Notes: a model not told the origin generated them from the letters alone. A stretch of 54,475 nt of DNA from Microbacteriaceae bacterium PS02333 (GCA_029959665.1 JASCOI010000010.1:1-54475), one strand, 5' to 3'; shown: positions 24,624 to 32,986, counted from the stretch's first letter. Made by a program: numbers and translations.

Positions 24624-26563
24624 CCATCACCAGCACCACGACGACCAGCACCGCTGCCGCAGGGAGGCCGCACCGACCGCTGGCGCTCGGGAGCATCACC
24701 CCGCGCGGCTGGCTGCTCGACCAACTCCGCCTGCAGGCCGACAACATCACCGGGCAGCTCGAGGCGATCTGGCCCGACGTCGGCTCCGACAGCGGCTGGC
24801 GCGGCGGGCCCGGCGAGAACTGGGAGCGCGGGCCGTACTACCTCGACGGCCTGGTGCCGCTCGCGCACGTGCTGCAGGACTCCCGCCTGCTCGCGCTCGC
24901 CGAGCCGTGGATCGAGTGGATCCTCGGGTCGCAGCGCGACGACGGGTTCTTCGGCCCGGCCGGCAACGACGACTGGTGGCCGCGGATGGTCGCCCTCAAG
25001 GTGCTCACGCAGCACGCGGACGCCACGGGCGACAGCCGGGTGGTGCCGTTCCTCGAACGGTACTTCCGGCACCAGCTCGAGCACCTACCAGGGCGCCCGC
25101 TGACGTCGTGGGGTCGTGCCCGGGGGGCCGACAACGCGCTGTCGGTCTGGTGGCTCCACGAGCGGACCGGCGACGCCTGGCTGCTCGACCTCGTCGACCT
25201 GCTCGCGGCGCAGACGATCCGCTGGGACGACTACCTGGCGAACGAGCTCATCACGGGTCCGGCGCGGACGTTCTCGCACCGGACGCACGGGCCGAACGTG
25301 GCGATGGGGCTGAAGACCGGCGCCGTCGACGCCCTGCGCGACCACGACCTCTCCGGGCACGCCCGCCGCACGGAGTCGTCGTTCGGGAACCTCGACCGCT
25401 GGCACGGGCAGGCGAGCGGGTGGTTCTCCGGTGACGAGTGGCTCGGCGGACGCGAGGCCACCGCCGGCATCGAGACCTGCCAGGTCGTCGAGATGATGTT
25501 CACCGAGGCGGTGCACGCTCAGGTCTACGGTCGGGGGATCGACGGCGACCGGCTCGAGTCGCTCGCCTACAACCTGCTGCCGGCGTCGAGCGACCCCGAG
25601 ATGCGCGGGCACCAGTACCACCAGCAGGCGAACCAGGTCGAGGTGTCGGTCGCCCGTCGTGAGTGGAGCTTCTCCTCGGACGACGCCGGGATCTTCGGCC
25701 TCGAACCGCACTTCGGGTGCTGCACGGCGAACCTGCACCAGGGCTGGCCCAAGTTCGTGTCGCACCTGTGGCTGCGCGACGACGACGGGTTGCGCGTGGT
25801 GGCCTACGCGCCGTCCGCGGTCGCGACCGACATCGACGGCGACGCCGTGTCGATCACCGTCGACACCGAGTACCCCTTCGACGAGACCGTGACGATCCGG
25901 GTGGCGACCTCGCGCACCGACCCGTTCGCCCTACGGCTCCGTATCCCGTCCTGGGCGACCGATGCCGCGCTGACGGTGGGTGGGGTCCCGGTGTCGCTCC
26001 GTGCGCAGGATGCCGAGCCGGGCCTCCAGGCCGTGGACGGGTACGTGACCCTCGAACGTGACTGGTCGACCGCCGGCGACGTCGTCCTCGTCCTGCCGAT
26101 GCAGGCGCGGGTGGTCCGACGGGAGCGGCAGGCCGCCGCGGTGCGCCTCGGCCCGCTGACGATGGTGTACTCCCCCGGCGAGCGGTGGGTCGAGCACGAG
26201 GGAGCACCCGGCCTCGGCGAGTGGGAGCTGCGCGCCCGTGGGTCGTGGAACTGGGCGCTCGCCGAGGTCCGTGACGCTGCCGGCTGGCGGGTCACCCGTG
26301 GAACGGTGCCCGGTACGCCCTGGTCGTTGCGAGACCGGCGGAGTGCGTCGGTCGTGCTGCATGCCCCCGGTGCCCGGGCGACCGAGTGGCGGACCGCGGG
26401 CGCGCAGGCCGACCTGCCACCGTTCAGCCCGGTGCTCGACCACGGGCCGGATGACGACCTCCGGCTGGTGCCCTACGGGTCCGCGCGGCTGCGCGTCACG
26501 GAGTTCCCGGTGATCGGGAACTGGCGCGACGTCGACGACGTGGAGGAGCCGACGCGCGGGTGA
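24620..26563 (+). CDS. GH127-type (DUF1680) glycoside hydrolase, putative beta-L-arabinofuranosidase
   Basis: 647 residues, (alpha/alpha)6 barrel plus beta domains. The zinc-thiolate active site of GH127 is recognisable: ETC at 285-287 gives Glu285 and Cys287, and GCCTANLHQGWPK gives Cys367-Cys368, the first expected to be the nucleophile. That supports L-arabinofuranosidase-like chemistry; related families (GH146 and others) share the motif, so linkage and sugar are not fixed. No signal peptide, so the imported glycoside would be cleaved in the cytoplasm. ATG 24620 overlaps the permease stop; a strong hairpin follows. Confidence 0.88.
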   Translation: MTITSTTTTSTAAAGRPHRPLALGSITPRGWLLDQLRLQADNITGQLEAIWPDVGSDSGWRGGPGENWERGPYYLDGLVPLAHVLQDSRLLALAEPWIEWILGSQRDDGFFGPAGNDDWWPRMVALKVLTQHADATGDSRVVPFLERYFRHQLEHLPGRPLTSWGRARGADNALSVWWLHERTGDAWLLDLVDLLAAQTIRWDDYLANELITGPARTFSHRTHGPNVAMGLKTGAVDALRDHDLSGHARRTESSFGNLDRWHGQASGWFSGDEWLGGREATAGIETCQVVEMMFTEAVHAQVYGRGIDGDRLESLAYNLLPASSDPEMRGHQYHQQANQVEVSVARREWSFSSDDAGIFGLEPHFGCCTANLHQGWPKFVSHLWLRDDDGLRVVAYAPSAVATDIDGDAVSITVDTEYPFDETVTIRVATSRTDPFALRLRIPSWATDAALTVGGVPVSLRAQDAEPGLQAVDGYVTLERDWSTAGDVVLVLPMQARVVRRERQAAAVRLGPLTMVYSPGERWVEHEGAPGLGEWELRARGSWNWALAEVRDAAGWRVTRGTVPGTPWSLRDRRSASVVLHAPGARATEWRTAGAQADLPPFSPVLDHGPDDDLRLVPYGSARLRVTEFPVIGNWRDVDDVEEPTRG

Positions 26564-26570
26564 GTCAGGC

Positions 26571-26601
26571 TCCGGGAACGCAGCCCGGCTGCGCTCCCGG
26601 A
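26571..26601. terminator. Terminator of the sugar operon
   Basis: TCCGGGA (26571-26577) and CGCAGCC pair with GGCTGCG and TCCCGGA (ending 26601), with single unpaired bases between the blocks and a one-base loop. It lies 8 bases after the GH127 stop. The remaining roughly 110 bases before 26716 show no gene. Confidence 0.7.
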
Positions 26602-26715
26602 CCCGTGCTCTCTGACGGAGCCAGCGACCGGTCCTCGCGACGGCAGCTCCGCCGCAGGCCGCACCAGCGATGACCGGGGGTCGCGCAATTCCGAGGCATC
26701 CGCGAGGATCGAGCC

Positions 26716-27276
26716 ATGAGCGGGGAACTCGAGGACGGACCAAGGGTGGTCGCGGTGAGTCGCGACGGCGAGCACCGGTTCAGCAAGCCGGTGGTGGACG
26801 ACGTCACGCTCGTCGCGGGGTGGGGCATCGAGGGCGACACGCACGCCGGCACGACCGTCCAGCACCGCTCCCGGGTGGCACGGGACCCGTCCCAACCGAA
26901 CCTGCGCCAGGTGCACCTGATCCACGCCGAGCTGTTCGACGAGGTCGCGGATGCCGGGTACACGGTCGAGCCGGGGCAGATGGGCGAGAACGTCACGACC
27001 CGCGGGGTCGACCTGCTCGGGCTGCCGACCGGCACGCTGCTCCACCTCGGCGACGAGGCGTGCGTCCGGGTCACCGGGCTGCGGAACCCGTGCCAGCAGA
27101 TCAACGACTTCGAGCCGGGTCTCCTCCGCGAGGTGCTCGGCCGAGCGGACGACGGGTCGGTCGAACGCAAGGGCGGCGTCATGAGCGTCGTCGTGACCGG
27201 CGGGACCGTCCGACCGGGAGACCGCATCCGGGTCGAGCTGCCGGCAGGTGAGCCGCAGCCGCTCGTCCCGGTCTGA
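26716..27276 (+). CDS. MOSC domain protein
   Basis: 186 residues, a free-standing MOSC domain (the C-terminal domain of molybdenum-cofactor sulfurase). GLRNPCQQIN holds the conserved Cys126 and GQMGENVTTRGVDL the conserved glycine loop; GIEGDTHAG near residue 37 is also typical. Relatives such as YiiM reduce N-hydroxylated substrates using Moco, so a detoxification role is plausible. It stands alone between the sugar operon terminator and a convergent GNAT gene. Confidence 0.9.
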   Translation: MSGELEDGPRVVAVSRDGEHRFSKPVVDDVTLVAGWGIEGDTHAGTTVQHRSRVARDPSQPNLRQVHLIHAELFDEVADAGYTVEPGQMGENVTTRGVDLLGLPTGTLLHLGDEACVRVTGLRNPCQQINDFEPGLLREVLGRADDGSVERKGGVMSVVVTGGTVRPGDRIRVELPAGEPQPLVPV

Positions 27277-27278
27277 CC

Positions 27279-27299
27279 GCGCGATCGCTCCGATCGCGC
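27279..27299. terminator. Bidirectional hairpin terminator
   Basis: GCGCGATCG (27279-27287) and CGATCGCGC (27291-27299) are perfect 9-base arms with a 3-base loop, between the convergent MOSC and GNAT genes. Confidence 0.65.
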
Positions 27300-27307
27300 C
27301 CACCCGT

Positions 27308-27712
27308 TCAGCGGAGGTGGACGAGGCCCGCCCGGGTCGGAGCGAACCCGCACGCATCCTCGTAGAACGGGGCCATGTCGGCGCCGTAGTCGACGAAGAG
27401 CCACTCGCACCCGGCAGCGCGTGTCTCGGCGATGGCGTGCCGGACGACCGCGGTGCCGAGTCCTTGATGCTGGTGCGACGGGTGCGTCTTCGTGTCGATG
27501 AGGAACGCGTGGTCGCCGCCGTCCCACGCGACGTTGACGAAGCCCACGAGCGCTCCGTCAGGCGTTCGTGCAGCGACCCAGCCGAGCGAATGGGGTCGGA
27601 CGCGGTCCCACCACCCGGCCTCGGGTGTCCCACCGTGGGCGGCGGTGAGTTCCACGAGCTCCCGGTCCTCGACGGGGGCCCGCCAGCTGACTGTCACGTC
27701 GTCCTGCGTCAT
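27308..27712 (-). CDS. GNAT-family N-acetyltransferase
   Basis: 134-residue small GNAT. The acetyl-CoA motif lies in THPSHQHQGLGTAVVRHAIAE and the final strand is APFYEDACGFAPT. The acceptor is unknown; this compact type often acetylates small amines. ATG 27712 begins the conserved domain, and the frame runs on to 27826 without a ribosome site. Directly downstream of a 59-residue membrane protein gene on the same strand (53 bases). Confidence 0.85.
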   Translation of the reverse strand: MTQDDVTVSWRAPVEDRELVELTAAHGGTPEAGWWDRVRPHSLGWVAARTPDGALVGFVNVAWDGGDHAFLIDTKTHPSHQHQGLGTAVVRHAIAETRAAGCEWLFVDYGADMAPFYEDACGFAPTRAGLVHLR

Positions 27713-27764
27713 CGACACAGCATGGCGGAGGCCATCGGGATGCCCCGCGCGAGCAGACGGTTGT

Positions 27765-27944
27765 TCAGCGGGTGGGCCGTGCTCGCTGCCGACGCATGCG
27801 GACGAGCATCGCGATGAGCGCGGCACCGATCAGGAGCGGGATCCAGACGGACCCGGATGCGATGGGTGCGACGATCAGCCCGAGCACGACGCAGACGCTC
27901 GCGCACGCCGCGATGACGATCTCACTCGCAGTCCACTTCCCCAC
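27765..27944 (-). CDS. Small two-helix membrane protein
   Basis: 59 residues, begins MGKWTASEIV. Two hydrophobic helices are separated by APIASGSVW, and the tail is strongly basic (RMRRQRARPTR), so the C-terminus should be cytoplasmic. GTG 27944 is preceded by GGGGGA at 4 bases, a good ribosome site. I found it by reading the minus strand of the gap; gene finders may miss it. Function unknown; possibly co-transcribed with the downstream GNAT. Confidence 0.7.
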   Translation of the reverse strand: MGKWTASEIVIAACASVCVVLGLIVAPIASGSVWIPLLIGAALIAMLVRMRRQRARPTR

Positions 27945-28025
27945 GTGGTCCCCCTGTCGTTGCGCTCGACCCTACGCCGGACACGGGCAGACGTCACCCC
28001 CCGTGCACCGGGCCATGATGGGTCC

Positions 28026-28679
28026 GTGTCCGACCGACTCGAGCACGACGAACTCGTGCGTCTGTACGGCCCCTGGCGTCCTCGCACCCCCGCGGACGTC
28101 GCAGCGCTCTTCGCGGGTTTCCCCGGCGACTGGTGGGTCGCCGGCGGATGGGCGATCGACACTTTCACCGGCCGGAGTCGATCCCACGGCGACATCGACC
28201 CGAGCATCGCCCGCTCCGACGTGCCAGCGCTCCGCGCGTACCTCGCGGGCCGGATGGACGTCTGGTCAGCCGATCAGGGGACCCTGCGGCCGTTGGTCGA
28301 CGAGACGGACGCGCTCCCGGAGACCTGCGGCAACCTCTGGCTCCGTCACAGTGGATCGGACCCGTGGGAGTACGACGTCCTCCTGACGGACATCGACGCC
28401 GGGAAGTGGGCCTACGAGCGAGATCGGAGCATCACGCTGCCGGCGTCGGAGCTCCTCTGGGAGCGTGACGGGATCAGCTACCTCCGGCCAGCGGTCCAGC
28501 TCCTCCACAAGGCGCCGGGCCTCCGGCCGCAGGACCAGCAGGACTTCGACGCCTGCCTGCCGCTCCTGAGCGAGGACGCCGCGGCATGGCTGCGCAACGC
28601 TCTGGAACGGGCGCATCCCGGGCACCCCTGGATCCACGCGCTCGCACTCACCCCACCGCGAGCTCCCAGAAGCGGGTGA
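28026..28679 (+). CDS. Nucleotidyltransferase, aminoglycoside adenylyltransferase-like
   Basis: 217 residues. DWWVAGGWAIDTFTGR followed by SHGDIDPSIARSD (Asp56, Asp58) matches the catalytic region of ANT(2'')/LinB-like nucleotidyltransferases, and FLxxAVQLLHKAP-type segments follow. Chromosomal homologues are common in actinobacteria and most have no shown resistance role. GTG 28026 has CATGAT exactly 6 bases upstream and no Shine-Dalgarno, suggesting a leaderless start. The 3' end overlaps the convergent GNAT gene by 32 bases. Confidence 0.8.
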   Translation: MSDRLEHDELVRLYGPWRPRTPADVAALFAGFPGDWWVAGGWAIDTFTGRSRSHGDIDPSIARSDVPALRAYLAGRMDVWSADQGTLRPLVDETDALPETCGNLWLRHSGSDPWEYDVLLTDIDAGKWAYERDRSITLPASELLWERDGISYLRPAVQLLHKAPGLRPQDQQDFDACLPLLSEDAAAWLRNALERAHPGHPWIHALALTPPRAPRSG

Positions 28680-29148
28680 CGCTCGTCAGGTGGTCGTAGC
28701 GGTACGGCTTCTGCTCACCGGTCGGCCAGTAGCCCAGGGCGCGGAGGAACGGAGCGGCCTCGCGCTCGACGCTGTCGACGACCCCGACCCGCACCACGGA
28801 GACACGCGCCGTGCGGAGGTCCGCGAGCAGCGCGTCGTGGAGGGTACGGCCGTGTCCCCGCCGCCGGCGATCGCTCCGGACGATGAGCAGGCCGAGGTAC
28901 GCGGTGCGGGGCTCCGGGTAGCCGGTCAGGACGTCGGCGAACGCGGTCAGCTCCCCGTCGGCCCAGAGCCCGACGCCCCGCTTGCCCGCCGGGTCGTACC
29001 CGGGAGGGACCGCGATGAGGGCGCTCAGCGCATCCGACGGTCCCGGCGGGTAGCCGGTGACCCGCTCCGAGTGGTCGGGGGTCGCCTCGAGCAACGCCTG
29101 GAGCGCGTCGACGTCGGAGCTGTCGAGCGTGCGGATGTCGGACGGCAT
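28648..29148 (-). CDS. GNAT-family N-acetyltransferase
   Basis: 166 residues. The strand LGLLIVRSDRRRRGHGRTLHDALLADL carries the R/Q-x-x-G-x-G acetyl-CoA loop, and the C-terminus APFLRALGYWPTGEQKPY is standard for the fold. The acceptor is unknown. ATG 29148 starts the domain. Convergent with, and overlapping, the nucleotidyltransferase gene by 32 bases; both stops lie inside the other gene. Confidence 0.87.
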   Translation of the reverse strand: MPSDIRTLDSSDVDALQALLEATPDHSERVTGYPPGPSDALSALIAVPPGYDPAGKRGVGLWADGELTAFADVLTGYPEPRTAYLGLLIVRSDRRRRGHGRTLHDALLADLRTARVSVVRVGVVDSVEREAAPFLRALGYWPTGEQKPYRYDHLTSVTRFWELAVG

Positions 29149-29236
29149 GATGGACCCGAGTGTGCACCCCGGGCTGACACCGCGCCTCCCGAACGAGGGC
29201 GTGAGAGAACCTCGATCCCTCCCGTACGCTCAGCTC

Positions 29237-29962
29237 ATGGGTCCCGAGGCCGCTGACGTCCCCGCGCCGTCGGCACGTCGCGACCTGACCGACGTCCTCG
29301 TGCCTGTGGTCGCCGTCCTCGTGGCCGTCGTCGCCACCGCAGTGTCCCCGAACCCGGTCGCCGAGCCGTTCACGCCGTCGGTCTTCCCCCTGGCGACGCA
29401 GCGGCTCCTCGCCGTGTGGATCCCGCTGCTCATCGCCGGTGCGTGGCTCCTCCGTGGTGGACGGTTCCGGTCGGCGCTCAGGGGGCTCCGCATCGGCTTC
29501 CCCGAGGTCGTCGCCGCCCTCGCCGCAGTCGTCCTTTGCCGCGTCGTCGAGGCGGCGTCGCAGCTGCTGCTCGGCGATCCACCCGAGATGGTGCTGGCGT
29601 TCCTGCCGTCGCGCGCTGAGCTCGCCGTGCTCGCGGCGGTCGGCCTCCTGGCCTTCGTCCTCGGACCGCTCTTCGTCGCCACGATGGTGCACGGCGTGTT
29701 CCAGCGGCGACTGGCAGCCCTGCTGTCCCGCCGACTCCGTGTCCTGACCGTCGTCGTCCCGGCGCTCCTCGTCGTCGTCCTCGAGGTGGGCACCGCCTGG
29801 GTCGCAGGCATCGCGCCCGCTGCATCGGGCGCCGTGGTCACCGCCGCCGTGCTCGCCCTGCTCGCGGGCGCGCTCGCCGCCGTGACCGGTCGGATCGGTG
29901 TGGCCGCCGCCACCTACCTGCTCTGGAACGTGACGTGCGTCTTCCAGGTCCCGTTCGCGTGA
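29237..29962 (+). CDS. Polytopic membrane protein, degenerate CPBP-like
   Basis: 241 residues with about seven membrane helices. Spacing of helices four to seven, with ATMVHGVFQRRL and a final TYLLWNVTCVFQ, recalls CPBP (Rce1-like) intramembrane proteases, but the EExxxR motif is absent and only Asn of the HxxxN motif is present. If related it is a pseudo-enzyme; otherwise the family is unknown. TACGCT lies exactly 6 bases before ATG 29237 with no Shine-Dalgarno, fitting a leaderless mRNA. Confidence 0.7.
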   Translation: MGPEAADVPAPSARRDLTDVLVPVVAVLVAVVATAVSPNPVAEPFTPSVFPLATQRLLAVWIPLLIAGAWLLRGGRFRSALRGLRIGFPEVVAALAAVVLCRVVEAASQLLLGDPPEMVLAFLPSRAELAVLAAVGLLAFVLGPLFVATMVHGVFQRRLAALLSRRLRVLTVVVPALLVVVLEVGTAWVAGIAPAASGAVVTAAVLALLAGALAAVTGRIGVAAATYLLWNVTCVFQVPFA

Positions 29963-30031
29963 GACCGACGAACTCGCGGTGAGCCGGGCCACGAACGACG
30001 GCGCCGCCCCCGGCCGTCCTAGGCTGCCGGG

Positions 30032-30973
30032 ATGCACCCGGAACTGGAACCCTTCGACTCGGGGACCCTCGAGCGCCCGGACGGCAACCGGATCCACTGG
30101 GAGACGTCGGGGAACCCCACGGGGCGTCCGGCCCTGTACCTGCACGGCGGCCCGGGGTCGGGCCTCGGAGCCGGCGGCTACCGTCGGCGGTTCGACCCAG
30201 CGCGGTACCTGATCGTCGGACTCGATCAGCGGGGCTGTGGCCGGAGCACCCCGTGGGCGATCGACGACCTCGACGCGCTCGACACGAACACGACGCAGGC
30301 GGTCATCGCGGACATCGAGGCGCTCCGGGAACGGCTCGGCGTCGAGTCCTGGCTCGTGCACGGCGTCTCGTGGGGCAGTACCCTCGCGCTGGCCTACGCC
30401 CTCGCGCACCCGGACCGGGTCACCGAGATCGTGCTCGTCGCGGTCACGACCGGAGCCCGTCGAGAGCTGGACTGGATCACCGAGGGCGTCGGCGCGCTGT
30501 TCCCGGAGGCGTGGTCGGCGTTCGCCGCCGGCGTCCCGGACGGTGTCCGCGTCGTCGAGCACTACGCCGGGCTGCTCCGCGACCCGGACCCCGCGGTGCG
30601 TGTCGCTGCTGCCGAACGGTGGGACGAGTGGGAAGCGACGCACATCTCGTTCGACCTCGGATCGCCCGTGGGCCCGTTGCATCCGGACGCGCGCCACCGG
30701 CAGGGCTTCGCGACCCTCGTCACGCACTACTGGGCGAACGATTGCTTCCTCGGCCCGGACGAGATCCTGTCGCGCGCCGGCGAACTCGCGGGCATCCCCG
30801 GTGTCCTGATCCACGGGCGTCGGGACGTCAGCGGTCCCGTGGTCACCCCGTGGGAACTGCACCGGGCGTGGCCGGGAAGCCGCCTGGAGGTCGTCGAGGA
30901 CGAAGGGCACGGCGGCCCGACCGAGATGCTCATCGCGCAGCAGGCGATCGACGCGTTCGCGGCCCGGCGATGA
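30032..30973 (+). CDS. pip: Prolyl aminopeptidase (proline iminopeptidase)
   Basis: 313 residues, alpha/beta hydrolase family S33. HGGPGSG (38-44) forms the oxyanion hole, LDQRGCGRS (64-72) is the family signature, GVSWGS gives the nucleophile Ser113, and the catalytic His is in DEGHGGP near the end. It removes N-terminal proline from peptides in the cytoplasm. TAGGCT is exactly 6 bases before ATG 30032 and there is no Shine-Dalgarno. The 3' end overlaps the convergent MFS gene by 44 bases. Confidence 0.93.
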   Translation: MHPELEPFDSGTLERPDGNRIHWETSGNPTGRPALYLHGGPGSGLGAGGYRRRFDPARYLIVGLDQRGCGRSTPWAIDDLDALDTNTTQAVIADIEALRERLGVESWLVHGVSWGSTLALAYALAHPDRVTEIVLVAVTTGARRELDWITEGVGALFPEAWSAFAAGVPDGVRVVEHYAGLLRDPDPAVRVAAAERWDEWEATHISFDLGSPVGPLHPDARHRQGFATLVTHYWANDCFLGPDEILSRAGELAGIPGVLIHGRRDVSGPVVTPWELHRAWPGSRLEVVEDEGHGGPTEMLIAQQAIDAFAARR

Positions 30974-32123
30974 CCGCGACCAGGACCAGGACGACCACGA
31001 ACGCCCCGTACGCGAGCACGGTGGGTTCGAGCCCGACCGCCGCAGTGGCGAGGCCGGCCGCGAGCGCCGGCACGCTGAACGCCGCGTAGCTGACGATGTA
31101 CATCGTCGCGAACACCTGGCCGCGCTGGTCCTGGGGAGCAGCCGCGCCGAGCGTCGTGACCGCGTACTTGAACGTGCTGCCGAAGCCCAGCCCGGCGATC
31201 GCCGACCCCACGACGTAGAGCGGCAGCGCGGTCGCGAACACCGCGACGAGCATGACCACCACACCGCCGGCGAGGGTCCCGTACCCGAACCACTGCCGGG
31301 TCGACGACGGCAGGATCGTCGAGACCGCGCCGCCGATCGTCCCCGCGACGAAGAACGCCCCGAGCACCAGCCCCACGACGAAGTGACTGTGCACACCGAG
31401 CAGCGTGCCGATGACCGACGACCCCAGTGACAACGACAGGCCGGACAGCGCCCAGGTCGCGACGATCGACGGGACGAGCGCGAGGAACGCCGGGCGGACG
31501 ACGGATGGCAGCGCCGCGCTCGGCAGGAGTGCGCGCCAGAGCGGTTCCTGATCGGTCGATGCCGGTCGGGTGCGCTCCGGGATCCACCAGACGAGCACGG
31601 CGAGGAGCAGGTACGCGGCCGCGAGGACCCAGAACACGAGCTGGCGTGGGAACGGTGCGAACTCGACGAGGGCTCCCGCCAGGACCGCGCCGACGGTGAT
31701 GCCGAGCGACGGGACCGCGCTGCTGACGATCGACCCTCGCCGCGGGTCCTTGGCGGCGTCGAGGATCATCGCCGTCACCGTGCCGGTCGCCGCGCCCACC
31801 GCGAACCCCTGCACGACGCGGGCGACGACGAGCCCTCCGGTTCCGCCGGCGACCACGAAGAGCAGCATGCCGACCGCGAGCAGCACCATCGCCCCCGACG
31901 CCACGGGCCGACGTCCGATCCGGTCGGAGAGCGACCCCACCGTGAGCAGGGCCACGAGCAGTGCTCCGACGTAAACGGCGAAGACCACCGTCAGCGTGAA
32001 CGCCGAGAACCCGAAGAGCCGCTGGTACACGGGGTAGAGCGGCGACGGCGCGGACGCAGCCGTCAGGGTCGCGGCACCGGTGGCTCCGGCGACCACGAAC
32101 GCGACCGGGCGAGGGAACACCAT
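30930..32123 (-). CDS. MFS efflux transporter
   Basis: 397 residues, 12 predicted helices, major facilitator of the drug-efflux type. The loop 2-3 signature is GSLSDRIGRRPV, and motif C-like GAVLAGALVEF sits in helix 5. The C-terminal half carries GLGFGSTFKYAVTTLG. ATG 32123 has GGAGG 5 bases upstream; the in-frame ATG at 32135 lacks a site. A TetR gene is divergent, with two operator copies, one covering +1 of this gene's promoter, so drug-induced efflux under TetR control is the likely scheme. Confidence 0.92.
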   Translation of the reverse strand: MVFPRPVAFVVAGATGAATLTAASAPSPLYPVYQRLFGFSAFTLTVVFAVYVGALLVALLTVGSLSDRIGRRPVASGAMVLLAVGMLLFVVAGGTGGLVVARVVQGFAVGAATGTVTAMILDAAKDPRRGSIVSSAVPSLGITVGAVLAGALVEFAPFPRQLVFWVLAAAYLLLAVLVWWIPERTRPASTDQEPLWRALLPSAALPSVVRPAFLALVPSIVATWALSGLSLSLGSSVIGTLLGVHSHFVVGLVLGAFFVAGTIGGAVSTILPSSTRQWFGYGTLAGGVVVMLVAVFATALPLYVVGSAIAGLGFGSTFKYAVTTLGAAAPQDQRGQVFATMYIVSYAAFSVPALAAGLATAAVGLEPTVLAYGAFVVVLVLVAVIAGPRTRRSPAAR

Positions 32124-32136
32124 GGAGTCCTCCATC

Positions 32137-32206
32137 AAAAGCAATGAACTTTGCTTTTGGGACAGTAGCCCGCACGGTTCCGAAAAGCAAAGAACTTTGC
32201 GATAGT
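32137..32206. promoter_or_regulatory. Twin TetR operators and both promoters of the MFS/TetR divergon
   Basis: O1 AAAAGCAATGAACTTTGC continues to TTTT (32137-32158); O2 AAAAGCAAAGAACTTTGC is at 32183-32200. On the minus strand TTGCTT (32185-32190), 17 bases and TACTGT (32162-32167) form the MFS promoter, with its -35 inside O2 and O1 over its start. On the plus strand GATAGT (32201-32206) ends 6 bases before the tetR ATG. One repressor could shut off both genes. Confidence 0.8.
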
Positions 32207-32212
32207 TGGACC

Positions 32213-32782
32213 ATGTCTGCAACGTCGACGACCAGACCAGGTGGGCGGAGCAGCCGCGTGCTCTCCGCCGTCTACTCGGCCGTCGGCGCGCTCGTGGGCG
32301 AGGGCGCCGAGCGCATCACGTTCCCCGTCATCGCCGAGCGCGCTGGAGTCAACCCGACGACGCTCTACCGACGGTGGGGTGACGTCGACGAGCTCCTCGA
32401 GGAGGTCGCGGTCGCAGCCCTCACGCGCGACGGCGACGAGCTCCCCGACACGGGCACCCTCGCCGGCGACCTGACCGAGTGGGCGCTGATCGTCACGCGC
32501 GACATCACCCGGTTGGAGCGCGCTCGGTACCTCCGGGCGATGGTGGCCGCCCGCCAGGACATCGTCGCGCACTGCGAGGTGAACGACACCAGACTCGAGC
32601 AGGCATCGGTGCTCATCCGGCGCGCCGAGGGCCGGGGTGAGGCCGTGCCGACCGCCGAGCAGGTCCTCGACCACGTCATCGCGCCGCTGTACTACCGCGT
32701 CGCCTTCGCCCTGCCGGTCGACGAGGAGCGCCCGCGGCGCCTGGTCCGCGACGTCCTCCGCATGGTCGCGCCGATCCACTAG
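32213..32782 (+). CDS. TetR-family repressor of the MFS pump
   Basis: 189 residues. The N-terminal helix-turn-helix ITFPVIAERAGVNPTTLYRRWGDVDELL is followed by an all-helical ligand domain of the TetR_C type. ATG 32213 has the -10 hexamer GATAGT exactly 6 bases upstream and no ribosome site, so the mRNA is probably leaderless. Divergent from the MFS gene with two matching AAAGCAA-N-GAACTTTGC sites between. Followed by palindrome copy 6. Confidence 0.92.
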   Translation: MSATSTTRPGGRSSRVLSAVYSAVGALVGEGAERITFPVIAERAGVNPTTLYRRWGDVDELLEEVAVAALTRDGDELPDTGTLAGDLTEWALIVTRDITRLERARYLRAMVAARQDIVAHCEVNDTRLEQASVLIRRAEGRGEAVPTAEQVLDHVIAPLYYRVAFALPVDEERPRRLVRDVLRMVAPIH

Positions 32783-32793
32783 TCACCACCCGC

Positions 32794-32837
32794 CGGACGG
32801 GAGGCTCGGTGCGGGCCCGACCCGTGCCTCCCGTCCG
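32794..32837. terminator. Interspersed palindrome / terminator, copy 6
   Basis: CGGACGGGAGGC (32794-32805) and GCCTCCCGTCCG (32826-32837) are perfect 12-base arms around a 20-base centre close to that of copy 5. It lies 11 bases past the tetR stop. Confidence 0.8.
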
Positions 32838-32986
32838 ATCGTGGCGGCTCCACGGCCGGGGCTGGCCATCGGGGTCGGCCCGCTTGCCAGCGTGCCGGAT
32901 CACCGTCACGCACGGCGCGCCCTGAGTCGGGAATGTCCCGTCGCTCCCCGGTGTCGTACTCGTCACCCCATGCGAAGGAGCAACCG

